From positions 24,114,116 through 24,178,115 of the forward strand of contig NC_080073.1 in NCBI RefSeq assembly GCF_949987535.1: a stretch of DNA of 64,000 nt. Direction: 5' to 3'. Origin of the DNA: Balaenoptera acutorostrata (taxonomy: Eukaryota > Chordata > Mammalia > Artiodactyla > Balaenopteridae). Shown in pieces: positions 46,980 to 59,799 of the stretch (positions within the stretch are counted from its first letter, which is position 1; each line of letters starts with the position of its first letter). The translations under genes and the position numbers were made by a program. A model generated the notes under the pieces. It searched no databases, was not told the DNA's origin, and worked only from the letters and a program-made list of their open reading frames with translations.

Positions 46980-47560
46980 CCATACAGTATATTAACTGAA
47001 GTAAAGAATGGATTGTGGCAAAGCTCCAAATTTGTGGTCTGGAAGATCAAATGGAAAAAACAGCTCAAAGCGGCAAAACAGAAATCATGATAGAAAAGAT
47101 AAGAGACTTGGAAGACACATTTAATGTGATGAACAGCAGTTCTAGCAGAAGAAAGATGAACAGATAGAGGAGAGGCAATAACAGAACACAACAGAAGAAA
47201 ATTTGCTTGGACCAAAGAAAGACCTCAATCTGTAGATTTAAAGAGATCACTTTACTCTAGACACAGATCTAGGCATAACCTTGTAAATTCCTGAACTATA
47301 TAAGCTTATATACAAGAATACACAAGCTTGGAGGGAGCAAGAACTTACAGAGGAGAGAATTCAGAGAGGCATCAGACTTCTCATCTCCAACATTGGAAGC
47401 TACAGCAATAGCTCTAACAGACTACTGAGGGAAAAATGGTAATGCCCAAACACTACACCTGGCAGGTAAAAGAGATGGGTGGATACTCAGAAAATGCACC
47501 ACCCACAAACCTCATATAGGAAAATATCTGTGAAAGAATTCTGACAAAGAACAAACAGAT
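46980..47560 (+). repeat. probable HAL1 / old L1 ORF1-type repeat
   Basis: 'gaaagacctcaatctgtaga', 'gaggcatcagacttctcatc' and 'tccaacattggaagctacag' are phrases I associate with HAL1 elements, in the forward direction. Ends are approximate and no open ORF1 remains. Confidence 0.5.
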
Positions 47561-48640
47561 TAGAACAGAGACCTTCTGGGGGAGGACATCAGAGAGAGCA
47601 GTGATAAGAAAAAACTTTGTACTTGCACTTGCTTCCTTTCCCTATATCCAGTTTCATGTATCTGTATCAATTCCGCTGAATCTACTAACCATAAGAAAGA
47701 CTAAATGCTGCCAAGGACAACTGTAAATCTAATTGTAGGAAACCGTCAATTATAAGGCACACCTTAATTTCAGAGATGTTAAAATGCAAAAACAAACAAA
47801 AAACAAAAACCAACCCTGCTTTTTAGAATTATGAAATATGATAGTTTTATATACAGTTTAGTCCAAATGAGTAATTATTAACTGTCCAGCAGCATGTAAT
47901 AAATTCTAAATCAGAGTTCTTGAAACAAATATACAGCAAAGCAATATCTAGTAAGCGCTGAACTGAAAGTATTAAACTATCTCAGGAAAATCTAGGAGGT
48001 GAGACAGGGACTAAAAATAGAAGTAAAAGTATCCTAAAGATCTCAGCTAGGTATGGGGTAGAGTGAAATATTCTCAAGTTCTCACCTTAATGAGGAGGGG
48101 TGGATGGAGGAGGTATAAAAATGAGCCAATCATATTAAAGTCAAGTTGGTGGGGAGAAATCACTAGCATCTCATTTTCAAATAATGGTAAGTAAGTATTT
48201 CTAATGATGAGTACAGAAAAGAAAAGGTAATTATTAATCGGATGGAAATGTGTAGCAATTTTTAAAGTAAAAACAACAACAACAAATGCAAAATAACTTG
48301 ATCAAACCAGCAAAAATTTAAAAAGGAAATAGAAACCACAAGTTAAACTACATAATAAACAAAGCAAGTTAAAAGAAAAACTATTTATACAACAAGTGAA
48401 GAAAGAAAATTATTCCATTAAAAGACCAAGTTATATTCTGTTTAAAATAAAACAAAATGATAAAGAAATGCTTAAAATAAAAGGATAGGCACAGGAATTA
48501 GGTTTAGAAGGTTAAAATGACTAAATGGTATCTTTTTAAGTGTCCTTAAGTAATGATAAAAGCCATGATTTATGAAGAAGATATCTTATAAACCTATACC
48601 CAACCAAAACCTTAGCAGTTAAATGAATAAAAAACAAACT

Positions 48641-48940
48641 GGGGCTTCCCTGATGGTGCAGCGGTTGAGAATCTGCCTGCCAATGCAGGGGACACGGGTT
48701 TGAGCCCTGGTCTGGAAAGATCCCACATGCCGCGGAGCAACTGGGCCCGTGAGCCACAACTACTGAGCCTGCGCGTCTGGAGCCTGTGCTCCACAACAAG
48801 AGAGGCCGTGATAGTGAGAGGCCCGCACACCACGATGAAGAGTGGCCCCCGCTTGCCACAACTAGAGAAAGCCCTCGCACAGAAACGAAGACCCAACACA
48901 GCCAGAAATAAATAAATAAATTTATATTAAGAAAAAAAAA
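48641..48940 (+). mobile_element. CHR-type SINE, young subfamily
   Basis: Head ggggcttccctgatggtgca, young-class block agaggccgtgatagtgagag and an (AAAT)n plus A-rich tail. Target duplication not clear (perhaps only aaact). Confidence 0.92.
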
Positions 48941-49129
48941 AAAACTAGATAGGAATGCCTGCTGTCAGCAGTATTAGTGAACATTCCGTAACGGGTGACA
49001 TGTAAGACATGAAAATAAAATAACTGGTAGGAACACAAGAAAAAGAGGGGAGGAAAGGAGAAGGAAAAAGAACCCTTTTTCCTTGCCTGCCACAGAAAAC
49101 CCAAGAGTTTCTAGTAAGACAGTTCTAGG

Positions 49130-49795
49130 TTTAATCAGAAAATTGGGCAATATGGCTGGTTACTGGGAAAATTAAAAAGTCAGTATCTTTTAAAACTATT
49201 CTATCAATAAGCTCCTAAAAAGAAAAGGGGGGTAGGGGGCCTCCATTCACAACAGTAACAAAAACTAGAAAATACCTAAGGATAAATTCAAAAAAGGGGC
49301 ATACGACCTATAATATATGAACAGAATTATGAAATTATATCAAAAGACATCAAACAAGGTCTGAAAAAATATAGAAATTATACTGTATTCTTGTCAGTTC
49401 TCCCAAGCTTAATACATATATTTAATATTCTTTCAGTTATAAAACTATCCTTTAAAAACTGTATACTGATCTTAACATTTATATAGATGAAAATATACAC
49501 ATGCATAGCCAAGAATATTTTGAAAAAGAGGAGCAAGGGGGATGGGGGAAGCAGAATTCAGGTTCAGATATCAGAATATACTATAAAGCTACTTCAGACA
49601 AATAAATACATTATTAGTCTAAAAGTAGATAAAACTATTAACACAACAGAATAGTGAACCAAGTAATAAACTTCAACACATATGAGAATTTAATTTATGA
49701 AAAGGTAGAGAAAGGTGCTAGTATAATACACTATGAGCAACTAGAAGAAAACAGAACCTCATCTTACTCCAGGTACAAAATATAAACACTAGACC
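49130..49795 (+). mobile_element. old L1 ORF2 piece, left of a younger L1
   Basis: Degenerate forward ORF2 wording ('cattcacaacagtaacaaaa', 'aaatacctaaggataaattc', 'tttgaaaaagaggagcaagg'). It appears to continue after 52165, making it the outer layer of a nest. Confidence 0.65.
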
Positions 49796-51220
49796 AAAGA
49801 TGCTACTAAAAAACTACTACAGCTCATCAATGAATTCGGTAAGGTTGCAGGATACAAAATATAAAGAAATCTCTTGCATTTCTATAAACTAACAACAAAA
49901 GATCAGAAAGAGAAATTAAGGAAACAATCCCATTTACCATCACATCAAAAAGAATAAAATACCTAGGAATAAACCCACCTTAGGTGCAAAAGACCTGTAC
50001 TCTGAAAACTATAAGACATTGATGAAAGAAATCAAAGATGACACAGATGGAAAGATATACCATGTTCTTGGATTGGAAGAATCAATACTGTCAAAATGAC
50101 TATATTACCCAAGGCAATCTACAGATGCAATGCAATCCTTATCAAATTACCAATGGTATTTTTCACAGAACTAGAACAAAAAATTTAAAAATTTGTATGG
50201 AAATGCAAAAGACCCAGAATAGCCAAAGCAATCCTGAGGGAAAAAAAACAAAAAAAAGAAAAAAACGGAGCTTGAGGAATCAGGCTCCCTAACTTCAGAC
50301 ACAAAACTGACACACACAAAAAAATATATAGATCAATGGAACAGGATAGAAAGCCCAGAAATAAACCCATGCACCTATGGTCAATTAATCTACAACAAAG
50401 GAGGCAAGAATATACAATGGAGAAAAAACAGTCTCTTCAATAAGTGGTGCTGGGAAAACTGGACAGCAACATGTAAAAGAATGAAATTCGAACACTCCCT
50501 AACACCATACACAAAAATAAACACAAAATGGATAAAAGACCTAAATATAAGACAGGATACTATAAAACTTTTACAGGAAAACATAGGCAGAACACTCTTT
50601 GAGATAAATCACAGCAATATCTTTTTGAATATATCAATTTCCTAGAGTAATGAAAATAAAAACAAAAATAAACAAATGGGACCTAATTAAACTTAAAAGC
50701 TTTTGCACAGCAAAGGAAACCATAAAGAAAACGAAAAGACAACCCACAGAACGGGGGAAAATATTTGCAAACAAAGTGACCGACAAGGGATTAATCTCCA
50801 AAATATATAAACAGCTCATGCAGCCCAATATCAAAAAAAACAAACAACCCAATCAACAAATGGGCAGAAGACCTAAATAGATATTTCTCCAAAGAAAATA
50901 TACAGACGGCCAAAAGGCACATGAAAAGATGCTCAACATCGTTAATTATTAGAGAAATGCAAATCAAAACTACAGTGAGGTTTCACTTCACACCAGTCAG
51001 AATGGCCATCCTCAAAAAGTCTACAAACAGTAAATGCTGGAGATAGTGTGGAGAAAAGGGAACCTTCCTACACTGTTGGTGGGAATGTAAATTGGTACAA
51101 CCACTATGGAGAACAGTACGGAGGTTCCTTAAAAAACAAAAAATAGAACTACCATATGATCCAGCAATCCCACTCTTGGGCATATATCCAGAGAAAACCA
51201 TAATTCAAAAAGCTACATGC

Positions 51221-51535
51221 TTTGGGGCTTCCCTGATGGCGCAGTGGTTGAGAATCTGCCTGCCAATGCAGGGGACACGGGTTCGAGCCCTGGTCTGGGA
51301 AGATCCCACATGCTGCGGAGCTACTGGGCCCGTGAGCCACAACTACTGAGCCTGCGCGTCTGGAGCCTGTGCTCCACAACAAGAGACGCCGTGATAGTGA
51401 GAGGCCCGCACACCACAATGAAGAGTGGCCCCCGCTCGCCACAACTAGAGAAAGCCCTCGCACAGAAACGAAGACCCAACACAGCCATAAAATAAAAAAT
51501 AAATAAATAAATAAATAAAGTAATATTAAAAAAAA
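51221..51535 (+). mobile_element. CHR-type SINE, young subfamily, inside L1
   Basis: Head gggcttccctgatggcgcag, young-class body and long A-rich tail. 14-bp duplication aaaaagctacatgc at 51207-51220 and 51536-51549. Confidence 0.95.
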
Positions 51536-52035
51536 AAAAAGCTACATGCACCCCAATATTCACTGCAGCACTATTTACAATAGCCAAGACATGGAAACAA
51601 CCTAGATGTCCATCATCAGAGGAATGGATAAAGAAGATGTGGTACATATATACAATGGAATATTATTCAGCCATTAAAAAGAATGAAATAATGCCATTTG
51701 CAGCAACATGGATGGACCTAGAGATTAACATACTACGTGAAGTAAGTCAGATAGAGAAAGACAAATATCATATGATATCACTTACATGTGGAATCTAAAA
51801 AGATGATAAAAATGAACTTATTTACAAAACAGAAGCAGACTCACAGACTTTGAAAACAAACTTACGGTTACCAAAAGGAAAAGGTGGCGGGGGGAGGGAT
51901 AAATTAGGAGGTTGGGATTAACATATACACACTACTACATATAAAATAATCAACAAGAACCTACTGTATAGCACAGGGAACTCTACTCAATATTCTGTAA
52001 TAACCTATATGGGAAAAGAATCTGAAAAAGAATGG

Positions 52036-52036
<1 letters not shown>

Positions 52037-52078
<42 letters not shown>
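52037..52078 (+). repeat. (TG)n microsatellite in an L1 3' UTR
   Basis: About 20 TG units grown within the 3' UTR of the surrounding L1. Confidence 0.95.
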
Positions 52079-52080
<2 letters not shown>

Positions 52081-52164
52081 AAACTGAACCACTTTGCTGT
52101 ACACCTGAAAGTAACACAGCACTGTAAATCCACTACACCACAATATAAAATAAAAATTTAAAAA

Positions 52165-53060
52165 TTTTGTTTTGATAAAAACCCTGCAAAAAAAAAAAAA
52201 AATCTAAGAGACCTTAAACCCAGAAGCTACAAATGAGAAGACAGGCATATATACTACAAAAAAACATTTTAAATTTCTACAGCAAACAAAAGAAAATGCA
52301 AAAGAACAGACAAAAGATTTACGGGAAATATTTCCAATATGGAGGACACAGGCTTAATATTCACAAATACAAAGAACTCTTACAAACTGACAAGATGAGC
52401 ACCCAGGAAAAAAATGGCAAAGGACAAAAAAGAAGCAAATTCACAGAAGAGTAATTCCCAGTGGTCAGTGCAGCCAACAAATAAACAAGACGACAAACTC
52501 AGAGAAATGCAAACTGAACTACCAAGGAGGTATCACTGAACATAAACCAGATCTGCAAAATTGATAAGACCTGTTCCTGCTGCAGACAGGAATGCGAGGG
52601 AAAGGGTCCTCTCAGACATTCCTGGTGGATGTGTGAATTGCTAGTTTTAAAAGAATATTGTAATATAGAAACAACTGTTTAAAAACACATCTTTATATAC
52701 AGCAAACCCACTCTGAAAAAGTCATCCCACAGAAATAAAGCATTTCTGTTCAGGGATGTTTACTGCAACACTGTTCATAGTGACTAATGTCTAGAAGCAA
52801 ACTATGTGAATGCCATTAACAGGGAAAGAGTTGGATTCATGAAAATAATCCCCTACCAGAAAACAGTAAGCAGCCATTTAAAAGAATGAGTCAGAACTCT
52901 AATGGCTGACATGAAGGGCCTTCTTTAACTATTTTTTAAAAGAAAGAAAAACAAAACATAGAAAAATATGTATCATGTAAACCATCTTTTATAAAGCGTA
53001 AAACACATATGTTTTGCATACATGAAGAAAACATTATAAAATTTAAAAAGAAAAGGTAAA
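52165..53060 (+). mobile_element. old L1 piece, right of the younger L1
   Basis: 'caaatacaaagaactcttac', 'cactgttcatagtgactaat' and 'ttaacagggaaagagttgga' are forward old L1 wording, probably the continuation of 49130-49795. Confidence 0.65.
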
Positions 53061-53569
53061 AATTACAAAGATATACCAGGACAGGATGTCTGAGATGTCA
53101 GGAAAAGTAGTATGGAATTTATCCTGTGTCACCTTGGAGCCCTAGTGCCGACCACAAACGGTGAACACATTTCAAGCATTCAAAAAATGTTTTAGAGAAA
53201 ACAGAGAAAGAGAGAGAAAAAAAAAAAAAAAAAAGCCTGGCAGTGGAGGGAAAACCAGGGCAGGATTCTACTGCTAGGACAGGAAATTTACATGATGATG
53301 AGCATCTTGTAAGGCCAGAAATTAAGAAAATACTCAAAACCAAAAAAACAAAAACAAAGCCCCAACACTCACATTGAACAGGGTATGTCAGAGGGACAAA
53401 GGAGCCAAGGGAAAGAGTACCCAATAGTTCAAACTAGAACAATTCAAACAGTAAAACAAATATAGTAGTATTGGATCAGAGTCCGAAGTATAAAATAAAC
53501 ATCCAGGAATCATACTAATACATGATTGAATAAATGATTAAATTAGGAAGAGACAAACCTGTACAGAAG

Positions 53570-54185
53570 AATTCCAAATAATTCATGTAGATGCCCTGCC
53601 CTCAAGAAGGTGGAGCATAAGTCCCTACTCCTTAAGTGTGGGCTGCTCACAGTGACTTCCTTCTAAGGAGGACAGTGTGGGAAAAGGAAAGAGTAACTTC
53701 CCAGTGGAGAAACCCTATATGTAGACAAGCACTACCTCAGCCAGGTGGTCAAGGTCAACATTAACAGTGATAAGTCAAGTAGGTAGTATGTACCCTAACG
53801 TCAGTCTAATCATGAGACAAATTCCAATAGACAGGCATTCTACGACCAGAGGAGTTGACCAGAACTCCTCAAAACTGTCAAGATCATCAAAAACAGAGTC
53901 TTAGAGACTGACACAACCTAGAAGGGCCTACAGAGACATGAAAACTAAATGTAATGTGATATCCTGGAATTAGGTAGAAACTAAGGAAACTTGAATCAAG
54001 GATAGACGTTAGTTAACAACAATGTATCGCTATTAGTTCATTCATCACAACCAATGTACCATACCGATGTAAGATATTAATAACAGGAAACTGTACAGGG
54101 TATATGGTAACTCTATAGTATCTTGGCGATAATTCTGCACATCTAAAACTGTTGCAAAAAATAAAGTGTCAGAAATAGAACAAAG
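53570..54185 (+). mobile_element. old L1 (L1ME-like) 3' UTR
   Basis: 'gaactcctcaaaactgtcaa', 'gatcatcaaaaacagagtct', 'taaatgtaatgtgatatcct' and 'accataccgatgtaagatat' follow the order of L1ME-type 3' ends, finishing 'cacatctaaaactgttgcaa' and an AATAAA. Confidence 0.8.
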
Positions 54186-54224
54186 TCACAGAAATATCTA
54201 CCACGCTTACGACACTTCTGACAT

Positions 54225-55023
54225 GGTATGTGTGAGGTTTTATTCCCACATGAGCAATTCTCTGTGAAACCAGCTGAGTGTCCTATAATTCAACTGGATT
54301 CAACTCCAGGTAGTTAAAGCAGAAAACCCCACATTAAGGGCTCAGCCCCACAAGACTGCCCTCCACTTCAGATGCCAACTGCAAGTAAAAGGTCCTCAGA
54401 TTACTCACACCTTCTGTCCAACTTGGCTGCTAACTAGAGGTTTCCGTGACACATACCCACCCTACCTGCACCCCCCGCCTCGGATCCAATCATTTGCTAG
54501 AACAGTTCACAGGCCTCAGAAAAACACTTCTGTTCAGACATATGAACAGGCAGCTGAAGAGATACATAGAGTGAGGTCTCAAGAGTCTTGAGCTTCTGCT
54601 ATGTGCATGCTACGTGCATGAGTTCAACCTGGAAGCTCCCCAAAGCCCGTACTTTGGGTTTCATGGAGGTTACATCACAGAGTCACGATGGGTCATTAGC
54701 TTAAGCCTCCAGTCCCTCTCTGCTCCCCGGAGGATGGAGTGTGAGGTGGAAAGTTTCAAGCTTTTAATTATGGCTTGGTCTTTCTAGTGACCACCCTCAT
54801 CCAGGAGCCCACCAGGAGTTGCCTCATTAGAACAAAAGACACTCCTATCACCCAAGAAATTCTAAGGGATTTAGGAGCTCTTGTGAACCGGGGTCAAAGA
54901 CCAAATATTAGAACAAAAGATGCTCTTAGTGTTCTTACTACTTACAAATATGTAAGGGTTTTAGGATCTCCATGCCCGAAACCAGGGACTGTGACCAAAA
55001 TATATATTTTCTATTATTTCACA
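54225..55023 (+). mobile_element. solo retroviral LTR (ERVL-like), old
   Basis: 'agagttgcctcattagaaca'-type wording, 'gattaagggctcag'-like 5' region, and an end ..ctattatttcaca (terminal CA) are those of old ERVL-class LTRs. The exact family is not assigned. No internal retroviral genes lie on either side, so it is a solo LTR. An internal segment is duplicated (54826-54906 and 54907-55006). The 125-codon open frame at 54775-55152 crosses the LTR/L2 border and is chance. Confidence 0.6.
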
Positions 55024-55220
55024 CCTGCCTACTCAACATTTCCATTCGGATGTCTAACAGACATCTTAAATGGAGCATGTCCAAACTCAACTCCTGATCT
55101 TCCTCCCAAACCTACTCTACCTACGGTTTCTCCCATCTTAAAGGAACTATGAAAGTCCAATTGCATAGGCCAACTGGAGGGACCTTGGAGTCATCTTTGA
55201 TGGCTCTTTTCCTCTCACAA
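55024..55220 (+). repeat. L2 fragment
   Basis: 'gcctactcaacatttccatt', 'gatgtctaacagacatctta', 'aactcctgatcttcctccca' and 'cttggagtcatctttgatgg' are the forward L2 block that also appears at 61080-61200. Confidence 0.75.
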
Positions 55221-55334
55221 ACCACATCCTTTCCAGGCCAACTTACTGGAAACTCCTAAAGTCAGGAGCAGACTGGAAGATTAGGAGAAAGCAGGGAAGT
55301 TAAAGATGGGGTAGGGGTGGGGTATCTTAATGAG

Positions 55335-55405
55335 TCAAAGTCTCTTGAACAGCATCTGGTATATAGCAGGTCCTCAAATACTTCTTAAATGTATGAACAT
55401 ATCTC
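55335..55405 (+). repeat. L2 3' end
   Basis: 'acagcatctggtatatagca' then 'ggtcctcaaatacttcttaa' match the L2 terminus. Probably the same element as 55024-55220 with an internal gap. Confidence 0.55.
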
Positions 55406-56139
55406 AGAAAAACATACTAAAATAGAAGGATAAATGCTATAGCTCTTAATTATAGAAGCTGACTTACAATCACCATCTAAATCAATGTTAAAATAAAGGA
55501 AAAAATAATGGAACAATTTTCCACAAAATATTAAAACTAATTGTCTTTTAGCGGTTTTCTTCTTTCAACTTATATTTTAAAATGTAATAAATATACAATT
55601 CCTTTATAATGAAAAATTCCTTGAAAAACCCTAATGGAAAATCATCTCAATTTTGTCTAACACTTACATTCACTCTTGGAAGGGAGGGGAGTGGAAGTGG
55701 GAAAAAAGGGGGAACTTTTTAAAAGCAAATTCACTACAATGTTCTTCATTATTAAATTGGCATACAATACAGCTTGCTCCTGGGGAAAACAACCCTTAAC
55801 TTTTCAAATTTAGTACCACTCAGACGCATAAAATTTGAAAGGCTTTATAAATTATTTGGTTTACAGATGTAGAATTTTAAGAGAAGGAAGAGGTTCTTAA
55901 GTAAGACATGTTTAAAAAAATCTACAGAGGAACCCCAAAAGGAGGAAGTGTGGAAAAACAAATTATGGCATACACAGAAATTAAATATGAAGAAAGAAAA
56001 TCTTCTGCAGAGAATTTTAGAGGAAACAATGTTATCATGACCATTGACAAGACAGAATTTCAGTGTAAGAATCAAAAAATTTCCTTCATTTCCATCTTTT
56101 CCATCTTTAAAATCAAGGTAAGAGTAATAACGGCAAACC

Positions 56140-56215
56140 GTTAGTGGTCACTATGTGCCAGGCACTGTTTGAAGCACTTTATACACCTTAAAAATAGGTT
56201 ATAATATATTACTAA
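56140..56215 (-). repeat. MIR fragment
   Basis: 'cactatgtgccaggcactgt' is the reverse MIR 3' block. Confidence 0.6.
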
Positions 56216-57649
56216 TTCTAATGCAGCTTTTAAAAAAACTGCACATATTTTGGATTTTAACAAGGTTAGCCAAAAGAAAACAATATTGTAAATCACCTGC
56301 TCATAGGGTAATTTTTCCTTAAAGATATGCTTTTCTCATAATCCGGTAAGAAAATGTTAGTATTTTCTTAAAACATTTTAAATGGGGCCATTTAGACAAC
56401 AAACGGGAAATTAAGATTAAAATATAAATGCAAATACTTATAAAAGAATACCTTGTAAGGAGAAACATAATGGCGTTTCATTGACACACAATTTTATTGA
56501 TTAAACAATGTATAATACCCTTATAAAGACACCTAAGCTATTTCTTGAACACCGAGTTTTCTTTAAGGTAAAAATTCTGTAATGTAGTAGATGACTTCAG
56601 CAGCTTTAGATGAATGGAAGTATTGTTAAATAGGAAACATAAGTGTGTCAGATGGCAAACCTTTTAGAGTCCCATGATTAAAGGACACAGGATAACAATG
56701 AATCATCTGAAAACATGTGAGCTGTTCAGGAATATATATAAGCCACAGCTGATCTCCTACTTATTGGTAGGTAATGCATTAGACCACATGTGCCAGGTTT
56801 AAAACCACAGAGGTCTAACACTGATTCACATGAGGAACGCCTCTTAGAAACAGGTTTTCACATTAAATAAAACTTCAAAGGAAAAAGGGCTGAAGTCTAA
56901 CTATAAAGAAAAACGTTTGCTATGAAGTAAGTCATTCTTTGAATTTTCATCTTAATAGGACTTTTATTCTCCTTCCATGCCATTACTGAAAGAATGCAGC
57001 ATCATCACAATGCTAAAAAAGATCAACATAATTGAAAGAATCTGTGAAAACTTTTCTTCCTAATTAAAATGTAATAATAAGAGACAAGGAATGACCAATT
57101 ACTACAAGAGAATAAAACATACTTTCATAGAGTATTTACTAAGTATTTCAAATTCCTAATAAAGCACAGTACATTTATTAATATAAATCCAAGTCATATT
57201 ACCTTTATTATGTGTTTTCTCAATTTGACACAACAAAAGATTTTATTACATGTTAATACCTTTACTTTCTTGATGACTAAACCATTACTTGCCTTGCCAT
57301 CAATAAATTAAATAAGAAATGAATGGAAAGGATGGTCAGGACAGAATGAACTAAAAACAAAAACAAAAAAAAACTAAGAGGCTTTTAAAAAGTATAAGTT
57401 TTTTATGGAAAAACTTTTAAGTAAAACAGAATATGAAAGTTCAAAAAGTCTTAGCTTAATTCTATCTCCATGAACACTATGAACATCTACTGAAGGCCCA
57501 TTAAGCATCCATTGCTAAGCTAAACCCGGGGATACAAAGATAATTAAAACAAGGTCTTTGACCTCAAGGAGGCTCCATTCTAATGGTATTTTTTCTTCTA
57601 AGAACTAAATAAAAGAGATGTTACTCTACCGAATAAAGTCACTGGCTCC

Positions 57650-57715
57650 ATTTCCCATGACTATCCCAGGGCCTGGTCCATTGTGGGCACTTCATAAATG
57701 ATCACTGAAGCAACT
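57650..57715 (+). repeat. L2 3' end fragment
   Basis: 'ccagggcctggtccattgtg' and 'ggcacttcataaatgatcac' resemble the L2 terminal sequence. Confidence 0.5.
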
Positions 57716-58518
57716 GAGCTGAACGCAGCACAGATAGAAAGGTCAACAGCATATAGGTAGAGGGTGACTGACTCCCTTTCTTAAAAGTCGACCTTTCTCG
57801 ACTTCCAAAGCTGAGAAAACAATAAGATGGAGGTTAAAGTTTTGGGCCCCCTCCCCGACCTCCAACACCACAAAACTGCGGAATCAACTCTTTCCAAGAA
57901 GTTTCTTCTCTTAGTACCAGTTCAGTGGTGCCCCTTGGTAGGAAGAGTCAGATGATTTGGGACCACAGGAAGGATTACCAGCCTATTTCAGGTACTAGTT
58001 TAATAACAAAGATGAGAACTGGTTTTGCCTCCATGTTTTTCAATTGTTACCTGTATACTAGAAAAACATGAAAGTTGGACAGATGACACTGAAGATTTGT
58101 CTAGTAACTGCATTTCAGTTTTGGTCTAAAAAATAAGAAAGAATTCACAAACAAGTAACTTTATAAAAAATTTCACAGAAAAAGGGGAAGGAGATGGGGG
58201 GGCAGTATACATTGCTTGGGGGGGTGTGTGTAAATCAATACTATTATTCTTACATAAATAATTACATGTCTTTAGTATATACGTTTGTATATGTGTAAGT
58301 ACATATGTGTATAAGTATATCTGTATATATGTGTATAAGACTCTTTAAGACACAATGTAGGCAGGATGAAATACCATTTTCTACTTGTATAAGCTACAAA
58401 GCTGTGCTGAATCTGCAGAACTATCCAAGAATTTGCTAGTTTTATTTTCTAAAATAAGGAAAATATTCAGTGGAATCTATTTATAGTTGATTTTTTCAGT
58501 GTAAAGAATTACATTGAA

Positions 58519-58566
58519 AGAGAGAGAGAGAATGTATGTGTGTATGTGTGTGTGTGTGTGTGTGTT
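58519..58566 (+). repeat. (GA)n(TG)n microsatellite
   Basis: A short GA run, then TATG/TG units to about 58566. Confidence 0.9.
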
Positions 58567-59516
58567 TAAGGGAAGGTGTGAGAAAGGCAGAGAGCTTTAT
58601 CGGTGGTGATCTTACTCACCATTTGTCTATCTATTCCGGTGATCTGACCAAGCCAATGTGACCAAATTTGTTTGTCTGTTTATTTTAAATACAGGCAGGG
58701 CCAACAAAGGTGAAGTAGGCAAGGGGTCTGGGCTATAGGTCTCCTTCCCAACAACCTCTTTAGCAGGTGATATTTACAATGAAAAGACACCTTAAACGGA
58801 ATTTGAAAATGGACACTTATTAGCAATCAGTGATTTAAAAAAAAAAAAAAAAGGTTGAACAACCTAATTTGTAAGCTTGGTGAAGTTTCCACTGTCAATA
58901 AGTCCAAGGTGAGAGCAACAATGTCCATTGTTACCTTCAGGTGACAGAACCCTCCTTTAGGTGGTGAGACACAGAACCAGCAAGGGTTCTTTATGTTAAT
59001 TAACAAATCCTCCAGTACAGGTTTAGATGGTAATATCCGAAGTCCTTGCCACAGCTACTTCTGTAATGTGGAGTCCTGATCAGGGTCCTTCAAATGCAAA
59101 CTATTATTGTCATATATTTAATAAGTTAACCATCTTACAGTGCGATGAGAGTTAACTTGTACAGGTACGCACATATTATACTATATTTAGAAGTACTTTT
59201 CAATAAATTACAGATAATACAACACTTGAAGTAATGGTCTCTACAAAATAACTTAAGTAGAACTAAAGAAAGACCCAATCCTCAAAACAATAAATTCTCA
59301 AAGATCTGATTTCAGTTTTCAAATCAGACCCACTGATTCCACCAAGCCCTTGTGACCCCCACTACTATCACCTAGGATCCCAACCCTCAGGACCCCGGAA
59401 CAGTGTCAAAAGTGATGCGGAAACCAGAAACCAGACACAAAAGGCACGGTCAACACTTGCGCACACTGGAAAAGTTACCAGACATCCGAAGATACTTATA
59501 GTCTTAAAATCCAAAT

Positions 59517-59652
59517 GACTGAAACAAATGTAACATCCTCTTAAGGAAATGCAACTGTGAAGAAAAAAGAATGACACAGCATTTGACTGAAACAAATGTA
59601 ATGTCCTCTTAAGAAAATGCAACTGTGAAGAAAAAAATAATGACACAGCATT
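59517..59652 (+). repeat. 68-bp tandem duplication, two copies
   Basis: Copy 1 is 59517-59584 and copy 2 is 59585-59652. They differ at about four positions and share gactgaaacaaatgtaa and atgcaactgtgaag. The duplicated frame makes the repeated block in the minus-strand open frame at 59368-59655, which is not a gene. Confidence 0.97.
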
Positions 59653-59799
59653 CATCAGAGGGGAACATTTATAGACTTCCTACAAGATTCAAGGCCCCAC
59701 GTGGAAGTGAAGATGAGCGGGGGCACAAAACTCTAAGTGTTAAGAGGAGACCTCAGGCAGGGGCGACTGACTGTACCAGCTGATGGAAGATGCAGGCCA

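Larger units (their letters stand above)
49796..52160 (+). mobile_element. L1 3' half, interrupted by a young SINE
   Basis: Starts in ORF2 ('ctactacagctcatcaatga') and runs to a 3' UTR with a (TG)n run (52037-52078) and an A-rich end. The Cys motif region at 51035-51080 has lost one cysteine codon neighbour to a stop. Frames at 50038-50292, 50650-50880 and 51092-51349 are fragments. The 3' UTR differs from that of the 17187 and 34140 copies, so this is another subfamily. A SINE splits it at 51221-51535. Confidence 0.9.

Noticed and set aside
13932..51549. Regularly recurring SINE copies as a CRISPR-like or satellite array
   Set aside because: Spacing is irregular, both orientations occur, and several copies have their own target duplications, as dispersed retroposons do.
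54775..55152. 125-codon plus frame as a retroviral or host gene
   Set aside because: It crosses the border of a solo LTR and an L2 fragment and has no domain.
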